From NCBI GenBank assembly GCA_958453575.1, contig CAUDYH010000108.1, positions 1-5,418 on the forward strand: a stretch of 5,418 bases of DNA, in the 5' to 3' direction. The stretch comes from an uncultured Collinsella sp. GTDB lineage: Bacteria; Actinomycetota; Coriobacteriia; Coriobacteriales; Coriobacteriaceae. This document shows, piece by piece, positions 1 through 3,968 of the stretch. The notes under the pieces were generated by a model. It searched no databases, was not told the origin of the DNA, and saw only the letters and a program-made list of their open reading frames with translations. A program made the translations under genes and the position numbers. Positions within the stretch are counted from its first letter, which is position 1; each line of letters starts with the position of its first letter.

Positions 1-374
1 GTCAGTGCGTTAACACCACCTACTCCGCCGTGCGCATCACCCACCTGCCCACCAACACCGTGGTGCAGTCGCAGGAGCAGCGTTCCCAGATCCAGAACCG
101 CGAGGTCTGCATGCAGATGCTGCGCGCTCGTCTGTACGAGATGGAGCTCGAGAAGCAGCAGGCAGAGCTCGGTGCCGAGCGCCAGAGTCAGATCGGCCAC
201 GGCAACCGTTCCGAAAAGATTCGTACCTACAACCAGCCCCAGGACCGCGTGACCGACCACCGCATCGGTTTCAACTCCACCTACAACGGTGTCCTTCTGG
301 GCGACCAACTCGGCACCGTGATCGAGGCACTCGCCGCCGCCGAGCGCGCCGAGAAGCTGGCACAGGCTGTGTAG
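1..374 (+). CDS. prfA: Peptide chain release factor 1, C-terminal part (5' end outside window)
   Basis: Release factor 1 recognises UAA/UAG in the ribosomal A site and triggers peptidyl-tRNA hydrolysis. The first two bases fit the end of a Gly codon and the first full codon is Gln, so the window opens inside the catalytic GGQ motif. It continues GQCVNTTYSAVRITHLPT, then a long charged helix (LRARLYEMELEKQQAEL), then NRSEKIRTYNQPQDRVTDHRIG, which is the RF1 signature rather than the RF2 one, and ends in an Ala/Glu-rich tail at TAG 372-374. Compared with the usual GGQHVNTTDS, it has Cys and Tyr at the His and Asp positions. A GTG at 30 opens a shorter frame, but the conserved residues upstream of it show this is not the true start. 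The stop is followed at once by a hairpin and then a terminator, so transcription probably ends before prmC. The family call is firm; the N-terminal domains are not visible. Confidence 0.96.
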   Translation, partial: QCVNTTYSAVRITHLPTNTVVQSQEQRSQIQNREVCMQMLRARLYEMELEKQQAELGAERQSQIGHGNRSEKIRTYNQPQDRVTDHRIGFNSTYNGVLLGDQLGTVIEALAAAERAEKLAQAV

Positions 375-402
375 GTTCCGCCGTTCTACCGAACGGCGGA
401 CC
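374..402 (+). other. Perfect hairpin flush with the prfA stop codon
   Basis: Arms TCCGCCGTTC (377-386) and GAACGGCGGA (391-400) are perfectly complementary over 10 bases around a TACC loop. GG at 374-375 can also pair with CC at 401-402 across a one-base bulge. No T tract follows, so it is not a classical rho-independent terminator. It may protect the mRNA 3' end or assist the terminator about 45 bases downstream. The structure is seen directly; the role is inferred. Confidence 0.6.
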
Positions 403-521
403 AGCCGACGCTGCGCGCCGCCCAGGGCGACAATTTGTCATTCAAAAGGCAAGGCATGACCAGAAGGTCTATGCCTTGCCTTTTTCATGCCAACTTGTTC
501 GCCCTGGACGTCGCTCGCTGG
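401..521. repeat. Imperfect outer inverted repeat enclosing the prfA terminator
   Basis: Outside the terminator stem a second pair of arms is visible. CCAGGGCGA (422-430) is perfectly complementary to TCGCCCTGG (499-507), and CCAGC (401-405) to GCTGG (517-521), with less regular GC-rich sequence between. The whole 121-base stretch could therefore fold as one long interrupted hairpin with the terminator at its tip. This could be an elaborate terminator or the remains of a small palindromic element; sequence alone does not decide. Confidence 0.5.
444..485 (+). terminator. Strong rho-independent terminator downstream of prfA
   Basis: The left arm AAAAGGCAAGGCAT (444-457) pairs perfectly with ATGCCTTGCCTTTT (471-484). 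Inside it GACC (458-461) pairs with GGTC (466-469) around AGAA, leaving only T470 bulged, which gives a stem of about 18 base pairs ending in TTTTT (481-485). The A-rich 5' foot means it could act in both directions. It sits about 70 bases after the prfA stop and should separate prfA transcription from prmC. Confidence 0.9.
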
Positions 522-600
522 CATTGCCAAAACATCGGCGTTTCCTTGGTTGTCAAATGACCCGTAGGGAGTCGTTGGGGACATTGCTTTGAGATGTTAT

Positions 601-670
601 TTAATCGGCTTTGATGGACATTAAGCCGGCTACCTGCTCAAAGAAATTAGCGGCGTGCATCTGCAATTGG
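601..670. repeat. Degenerate direct repeat, copy 1
   Basis: By hand alignment, 601-670 matches 729-798 without gaps at 54 of 70 positions, a period of 128 bases. The best shared blocks are TTAATC, TTAAGC, TACCTGCT, AAGAAATTA and CATCTGC. Similarity continues weakly to the left, where GTTGTCAAATGAC (549-561) resembles GTTCTTAAATGAC (686-698). Read on the minus strand, 601-660 gives an ATG-to-TAA frame for MHAANFFEQVAGLMSIKAD; an in-frame ATG at 676-678 would extend it to 25 residues. No ribosome binding site is apparent, so I do not call it a gene. Confidence 0.65.
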
Positions 671-671
671 G

Positions 672-700
672 TAGTCATTGGGGACGTTCTTAAATGACTA
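672..700. repeat. REP-like hairpin with perfect 8-base arms
   Basis: TAGTCATT (672-679) and AATGACTA (693-700) are perfect inverted arms around a 13-base loop GGGGACGTTCTTA. A related, degenerate GTCGTTGGGGACATT lies at 571-585 against GTCATTGGGGACGTT at 674-688. The small palindrome with a GGGGAC core resembles the repeats that accompany REP-associated tyrosine transposases. That link is from memory and inference; no transposase is present in this window. Confidence 0.5.
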
Positions 701-728
701 GGTTGGGTAAATTACTATTCGAATTTAT

Positions 729-798
729 TTAATCTGTTTTGTTAGAAATTAAGCTATTTACCTGCTTTAAGAAATTATCGGCATTCATCTGCTATTGA
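729..798. repeat. Degenerate direct repeat, copy 2
   Basis: Partner of 601-670, ungapped, with about 77% of positions identical. On the minus strand 729-788 reads MNADNFLKQVNSLISNKTD then TAA, and start, stop and length match the copy-1 frame; 10 of 19 residues are identical. The differences are not concentrated at third codon positions, so selection on a peptide is not evident. It is more AT-rich than copy 1. Confidence 0.65.
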
Positions 799-1004
799 AA
801 ATATTGCTCCAAAAATCGTCCAAGAAGTCGCGGGGTGATTTTTACCGCCTCGCGCGTCAAGTGATTTGGCAAGTTCTTGGTTAGATATTGGTCAGTTTTG
901 GGCAACCTTGCCAAAAGCTTGACGGATGCAGATTTAGACGTCGACGAATGAACACTTCGGGTGGGCTCCAAGCAAAAATCTGGGCTGATTCTCGATAATC
1001 GCCT
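729..1004 (-). pseudogene. Possible decayed minus-strand reading frame (unidentified)
   Basis: Read on the minus strand from 1004 down to a TAG at 792-794 there are 70 open codons. They include stretches that look protein-like, such as VKLLARLPKTDQYLTKNL and REAVKITPRLLGRFLEQYFQ. In the same frame, past the TAG, it runs on through Gln and the repeat copy 2 frame to a TAA at 729-731. No ATG start or ribosome binding site is visible upstream; TTG at 969-971 is the only plausible start in the first part. It could be the tail of a lost gene with one nonsense change, or chance. I do not recognise the family. Confidence 0.2.
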
Positions 1005-1015
1005 TCAATCGTCCC

Positions 1016-1042
1016 TTGCCAAGCGCTGGCCTCGCTTACAAT
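1016..1042 (+). promoter_or_regulatory. Candidate promoter for prmC
   Basis: TTGCCA (1016-1021) and TACAAT (1037-1042) resemble sigma70 -35 and -10 boxes, but the spacer is only 15 bases, shorter than ideal. A start site near 1049 would give a leader of about 40 bases. The terminator after prfA means prmC needs its own promoter, which supports the call. Confidence 0.4.
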
Positions 1043-1058
1043 CTGCTCCGACATTCGC

Positions 1059-1085
1059 GCGCCGCCCGGCGCTTAAGAGGGGAGG
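1059..1085 (+). promoter_or_regulatory. prmC leader hairpin and ribosome binding site
   Basis: GCGCC (1059-1063) pairs with GGCGC (1068-1072) around a four-base loop. Six bases on lies the purine-rich AGGGGAGG (1078-1085), five bases before the ATG at 1091. The Shine-Dalgarno fixes the prmC start at 1091 rather than the in-frame TTG at 1016, which lies in the proposed -35 box. Confidence 0.6.
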
Positions 1086-1090
1086 GCCCC

Positions 1091-2365
1091 ATGGCAAACG
1101 AGATCTGGACCATCAAGCGTTGTCTCGAGTGGACCAAGGAGTACCTGGCCGAGCGCGGCGAGGAGCACCCCCGTCTTTCTGCCGAGTGGCTGCTGTGCGC
1201 CGCCACGGGCCTGGCGCGCATTGACCTATATATGCGTATGGACGAGACGCTTAACGCGGCCCAGCTCGAGACCATGCATGCGGCCGTCGTTCGTCGCGCT
1301 AAGGGCGAGCCGCTGCAATACATCACGGGCAGCACGCAGTTTCGCATGATCGATGTCGCGTGCGCCCCCGGTGTGCTCATTCCGCGTCCCGAGACCGAGA
1401 TGCTCGTCGAGGAAGTCCTCAATTATCTGGATGCCGAGGTACTGAGCCCCGAGGCCGCTGCCCGTCAGCGTGTTGAGCTGCCTTGGAACGATGAGGTCGA
1501 GCAGGCACGCAAAGCCGAGGCCGCATTGGCCGACGAGCGAGCGACGGCCGAGCGCCGTGCCGCCAACCTCACAGCTGCCGACGAGGCGGCGCTAGGCGGC
1601 GATGTGCTGGGCAGTCGCGCTTATGCCGAGGAACTGGCCGATCGCGAGGCCGAGGAAGCCGCCGCGCAGGCGGCAGAAGCCGAAGCGGCAGAAGCAGAGG
1701 CCATGGAAACCCCCGAGCCCGAGCTCGACGAATACGGCATCGCCATTGAGGACAACGACCAACAGGCGACTCCCGCGCAAGATGCCGCCGAGGCCAACGT
1801 ATCTGCCCCAGCCGAGCCCCGCACTGCCCGCGTTCTCGAGGTCGGCTGCGGCACGGGCTGCATTTCGCTCTCCCTTGCCTGGGAGCGCCGCGGCCATGTC
1901 ACCTGCACCGCCACCGATATCGAGCCGCGCGCTATCGATCTGGCCACCAAAAACCGCGACGCGCTCGGCCTCACGGCAGATGAGGTTGCCTTCAGCCTCA
2001 CCAACCTGGTGAGCTCCAGTCCCCACGACGAGTGGGGCACCTTCGACGTGCTCGTCTCCAACCCACCTTACATCCCGACCGACGTCATGCGCTCGCTGCC
2101 GCACGAGGTCAAGGACTTTGAGCCCGATTTGGCTCTCGAGGGCGGTGCCGACGGCCTGGACATCTTCCGCCGTCTGCTCAATGCGGCACCCTATATGCTG
2201 CGCGCCGGCGGCCTGTTTGCTTGCGAGCTCTACGAGGGCGCCCTCGACGCCGCGGCCGAGCTCTGTCGCCAAGCGGGCCTTTCGGACGTGCGTATCGTCC
2301 ACGACCTCACCGATCGCCCCCGCATTGTCCGAGCCATCGTCACCGAGCCCAAGCAACGCCAGTAA
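1091..2365 (+). CDS. prmC: Release factor glutamine methyltransferase with large Ala/Glu-rich insertion
   Basis: PrmC (HemK) uses S-adenosylmethionine to N5-methylate the glutamine of the GGQ motif in RF1 and RF2. The 424-residue product has the family's N-terminal helical domain (about 1-90) with GEPLQYITG at 72-80 and LIPRPETE at 96-103. The Rossmann-fold domain follows, with the SAM loop EVGCGTG at 250-256, the acidic TDIEP at 275-279, and the substrate-Gln-binding NPPYIP at 324-329. ALEGGADGLDIFRR (348-361) is also typical. Family members are usually near 280-290 residues; the excess is a segment at about 115-245 between the PETE helix and the SAM loop. It is low in complexity, with Ala/Glu/Arg helical runs and then an acidic, Pro-containing linker (METPEPELDEYG). 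Its reading frame is clean and all catalytic motifs are kept, so the enzyme is probably active. The start is set by AGGGGAGG five bases upstream. Confidence 0.95.
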   Translation: MANEIWTIKRCLEWTKEYLAERGEEHPRLSAEWLLCAATGLARIDLYMRMDETLNAAQLETMHAAVVRRAKGEPLQYITGSTQFRMIDVACAPGVLIPRPETEMLVEEVLNYLDAEVLSPEAAARQRVELPWNDEVEQARKAEAALADERATAERRAANLTAADEAALGGDVLGSRAYAEELADREAEEAAAQAAEAEAAEAEAMETPEPELDEYGIAIEDNDQQATPAQDAAEANVSAPAEPRTARVLEVGCGTGCISLSLAWERRGHVTCTATDIEPRAIDLATKNRDALGLTADEVAFSLTNLVSSSPHDEWGTFDVLVSNPPYIPTDVMRSLPHEVKDFEPDLALEGGADGLDIFRRLLNAAPYMLRAGGLFACELYEGALDAAAELCRQAGLSDVRIVHDLTDRPRIVRAIVTEPKQRQ

Positions 2366-2379
2366 TATTTATTAACTGG

Positions 2380-2408
2380 TTAGCAAAAATTATAAAGTAG
2401 TTTATAAT
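2380..2408 (+). promoter_or_regulatory. hicAB promoter (sigma70 type)
   Basis: A perfect TATAAT (2403-2408) lies exactly 17 bases after TTAGCA (2380-2385), which matches the -35 consensus at four of six bases. Transcription would start near 2415. That is after the first in-frame ATG of hicA (2413), which argues that HicA starts at the next ATG, 2434. Confidence 0.7.
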
Positions 2409-2409
2409 T
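2388..2409. promoter_or_regulatory. Perfect palindrome over the hicAB -10 box, likely HicB operator
   Basis: AATTATAAA (2388-2396) and TTTATAATT (2401-2409) are perfect inverted 9-mers separated by GTAG. The right arm contains the -10 hexamer, so a dimer bound here would block RNA polymerase. HicB antitoxins commonly repress their own operon, and the HicB downstream has a predicted DNA-binding C-terminus. The palindrome is seen; the binding protein is inferred. Confidence 0.65.
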
Positions 2410-2433
2410 AGGATGGCTGAAAGAGGTCGGCCA

Positions 2434-2619
2434 ATGCAACCTCCTACCTTTCGGGAAATCATTGCCCTACTCAAGCACGATGGATTCGTGAAGGTCGCGC
2501 AAGTCGGTAGTCATGCTAAGTATGTTTCTGGTGACCGTGTTGTCACCGTGAACGGCTCTGGTGGTGATCGACCAAAGAAGGGCACGTGGGCAAGTATTCG
2601 TCGCCAAGCTGGATGGTAG
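2434..2619 (+). CDS. hicA: HicA-family mRNA interferase toxin
   Basis: HicA is a small ribosome-independent mRNA-cleaving toxin with a double-stranded-RNA-binding-like fold, held inactive by HicB. The 61-residue product shows the family pattern in order: FREIIALLKHDGFVKVAQ (helix and first strands), GSHAKY with the expected catalytic His at residue 27, VVTVNG, and the C-terminal KKGTWASIRRQAGW. I prefer ATG 2434 because AAGAGG (2421-2426) sits seven bases before it and the predicted transcription start is near 2415; the in-frame ATG at 2413 would add seven residues. It ends 11 bases before hicB, in the common toxin-first order. The surrounding DNA, especially the promoter, is richer in A and T than prmC, in keeping with acquisition as a mobile module. 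Confidence 0.9.
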   Translation: MQPPTFREIIALLKHDGFVKVAQVGSHAKYVSGDRVVTVNGSGGDRPKKGTWASIRRQAGW

Positions 2620-2621
2620 TT

Positions 2622-2626
2622 GGAGG
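2622..2626 (+). promoter_or_regulatory. hicB ribosome binding site
   Basis: GGAGG lies four bases before ATG 2631 and directly after the hicA stop. It decides the hicB start: an upstream in-frame ATG at 2586 lies inside hicA and would add 15 residues unlike the family. This site is stronger than that of hicA, which fits antitoxin excess. Confidence 0.7.
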
Positions 2627-2630
2627 CAAA

Positions 2631-3077
2631 ATGAGGCAGCGATTTACCTATGACTGCGTTCTCATAAAAGAAGACGACGGTTACTGCGCTAGCTTCCCGC
2701 AGATTCCCGGCGCCTTTGCCGATGGCGATACGCGCGAAGAAGCGATTGCCCATGCTACCGAGGCACTGATGGCGTTTTTGGCCGACGACCTCAACAACGG
2801 TTTGACTCCGGCAGGGTACGAACGCTCGGCCGAGGTCGTGGCCCTTTCAGTCGAAATCGACCACGAGGACGCTCGGGAAGCGGCGTGCCGAACATTTAAA
2901 GACGCAGCGCTGGACCTCAAAGTCTCCGCTCCGCGGATTACCGCGCTGGTCAAAGCCGGAAAGCTCGATGTTGAACTCGTCGACGGCCGTCGGATGATAA
3001 CGATAGACAGCATCGAGCGCTACGCCGCCCAAGAACGCCACGCCGGCAGGCCAAAGAAGTTCGTCGCAGTCCAATAA
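2631..3077 (+). CDS. hicB: HicB-family antitoxin with DNA-binding C-terminus
   Basis: HicB binds and masks HicA and usually represses the operon. The 148-residue product begins with the HicB partial RNase-H-like fold: YDCVLIKEDDGYCASFPQIP (7-26), GAFADGDTREEAIAHATEAL (27-46) and a helix to about 55. A linker follows. The C-terminus carries a helix-turn-helix-like segment, VSAPRITALVKAGKL (98-112), then VELVDGRRMITIDSIERY (114-131). That pattern is reminiscent of excisionase or MerR-type winged helices rather than a ribbon-helix-helix. The tail is basic (RHAGRPKK). Its likely DNA target is the palindrome at 2388-2409. It is longer than the shortest HicB proteins because of the separate DNA-binding part. 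No clear terminator follows it. Confidence 0.9.
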   Translation: MRQRFTYDCVLIKEDDGYCASFPQIPGAFADGDTREEAIAHATEALMAFLADDLNNGLTPAGYERSAEVVALSVEIDHEDAREAACRTFKDAALDLKVSAPRITALVKAGKLDVELVDGRRMITIDSIERYAAQERHAGRPKKFVAVQ

Positions 3078-3124
3078 CCCCCTCACTTTCACCGACTACT
3101 AGAGCCGCTCACCAAACCAACATG

Positions 3125-3193
3125 CGCTCTGGGCAAATAGGTTGAACGTTTCGTGCGAGAATGCCCCACAGTAAACAAACTTGCACCAGAGCG
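3125..3193 (+). promoter_or_regulatory. Bulged inverted repeat in the tsaC leader
   Basis: CGCTCTGG-GCAA (3125-3136) pairs with TTGC-A-CCAGAGCG (3181-3193): 12 base pairs with a single bulged A3185, enclosing 44 bases. The 3' arm ends one base before the Shine-Dalgarno AAGGGG (3195-3200) of the next gene. It could be an RNA leader structure affecting translation, or a DNA dyad. I see no good sigma70 promoter in the gap; TGCGAGAAT (3154-3162) could be a weak extended -10. Confidence 0.4.
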
Positions 3194-3211
3194 TAAGGGG
3201 CTGGCATACAC

Positions 3212-3955
3212 ATGCAGACGGTCTATCGGGTATACGAGGGAACGCGCGAGCCGCATCGGCTTGCCGTCGAGCGCACGGCCGAGGTGCTCGGCCGCGGCGG
3301 CCTGGCTTTGATCCCGACCGAGACCGTCTACGGTGTCGCCGTGGCAGTCAACGCCTTCTCGGACGCCGTGCCCCAAGATACAAGCGAATTCCCATCGTGG
3401 CCGCGCGATCCGCAGGCTGCCGTCAATGGCGCCGCAGTTCCTGCGCTCGGCACCGGCTATCGCCGTATCTTCACTCTCAAGCAACGTGAACTCACGCAAA
3501 CCGTCGCTTGGCTGGTCGATGGCGTCGAAGCACTCGACCGCTATGGCGTGGATATCCCGGAAGAGGCCCGCGTGCTTGCCCGACGATGCTGGCCGGGCGC
3601 CCTGACTATCGTGGTCAAGGCGGCCCCCTGCGTGCCGACCTTTATGCGCGCCGCCGACGACACGGTGGCACTTCGCGCTTCGGCCTCGCCCGTGGTGCAG
3701 GCGCTCATCCGCGCCTGCGGCAGCCCTCTTGCCTGCACCAGCGCTAACACGCATGGCGCGCCCTCGCCGGCAAGCTTTGCCGCCGTCGAGGGTCGCATCC
3801 TGGAGGGGGTCGATGTTGCCGTCGACGCCGGTGAGACCCCGTGTCGCGACGCCTCGACCATCGTGTCGTTCCAGCACGGCGGGCTCCAGATCCTGCGCCA
3901 AGGCGCACTTCCCGCATCAGAGATCGAACGGGTCCTGTCCGACCCGATGCAATAG
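3212..3955 (+). CDS. tsaC: Sua5/YrdC/YwlC-family L-threonylcarbamoyladenylate synthase
   Basis: This family makes threonylcarbamoyl-AMP from threonine, bicarbonate and ATP, the first step to the t6A37 modification of ANN-decoding tRNAs. In the 247-residue product the visible motifs are IPTETVYG (34-41), the Lys-x-Arg pair in IFTLKQRE (K90, R92), CWPGALTIV (126-134), TVALR (151-155), the Ser-x-Asn site TSAN (176-179), DASTIV (213-218) and LQILRQGAL (225-233). It ends there, so it is the short YrdC-domain form without the Sua5 C-terminal domain. Between TVYG and the Lys-x-Arg pair there are about 49 residues where the family usually has roughly 18-20, an extra segment rich in Pro, Ala and Asp (about 48-83). 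The Pro residues that normally follow KxR are missing. AAGGGG (3195-3200) is 11 bases upstream of the ATG, a little far. It sits near prfA and prmC, a common neighbourhood, and 13 bases before glpK. Confidence 0.88.
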   Translation: MQTVYRVYEGTREPHRLAVERTAEVLGRGGLALIPTETVYGVAVAVNAFSDAVPQDTSEFPSWPRDPQAAVNGAAVPALGTGYRRIFTLKQRELTQTVAWLVDGVEALDRYGVDIPEEARVLARRCWPGALTIVVKAAPCVPTFMRAADDTVALRASASPVVQALIRACGSPLACTSANTHGAPSPASFAAVEGRILEGVDVAVDAGETPCRDASTIVSFQHGGLQILRQGALPASEIERVLSDPMQ

Positions 3956-3960
3956 AAAGG
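3955..3960 (+). promoter_or_regulatory. glpK ribosome binding site overlapping the tsaC stop
   Basis: GAAAGG begins on the last base of the tsaC TAG and lies eight bases before ATG 3969. It supports 3969 as the glpK start over the internal ATGs at 3996 and 4035, which have no comparable site, and suggests translation linked to the upstream gene. Confidence 0.6.
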
Positions 3961-3968
3961 TTTAAGCG

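Larger units (their letters stand above)
375..1090. other. 715-base spacer between prfA and prmC, no confident gene
   Basis: This gap holds the post-stop hairpin, the terminator, a direct repeat pair, a hairpin with 8-base arms, and the prmC promoter and leader. Bases from about 590 to 810 are clearly richer in A and T than the flanking genes. Smaller dyads also occur: AAAAATC 811-817 with GATTTTT 837-843, and TTTTG/GCAA with TTGC/CAAAA across 896-916. I see no tRNA, no rRNA and no frame with a good ribosome binding site. A minus-strand frame (729-1004) is open except for one TAG and is listed separately with low confidence. Confidence 0.7.

Noticed and set aside
541..800. CRISPR array
   Set aside because: There are only two diverged units with long, unequal spacing and no conserved short repeat; no cas gene is nearby.
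1016..1090. Upstream TTG start extending PrmC by 25 residues
   Set aside because: The TTG falls in the proposed -35 box, the extra residues do not resemble PrmC, and ATG 1091 has a strong Shine-Dalgarno.
1592..2356. Minus-strand open frame opposite prmC
   Set aside because: Shadow of the prmC codon pattern; the plus strand carries all PrmC motifs and a good ribosome binding site.
2413..2433. Earlier hicA ATG giving seven extra residues
   Set aside because: It precedes the predicted transcription start near 2415, and the later ATG has the better-spaced ribosome binding site.
3109..3131. Possible hicB terminator formed by AGAGC-GC and GCGCTCT
   Set aside because: Short bulged stem with a 15-base loop and no T tract; the right arm is better explained by the longer dyad with 3181-3193.
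3089..3901. Minus-strand open frame opposite tsaC
   Set aside because: Antisense to a conserved YrdC domain, with no motif and no ribosome binding site evidence.
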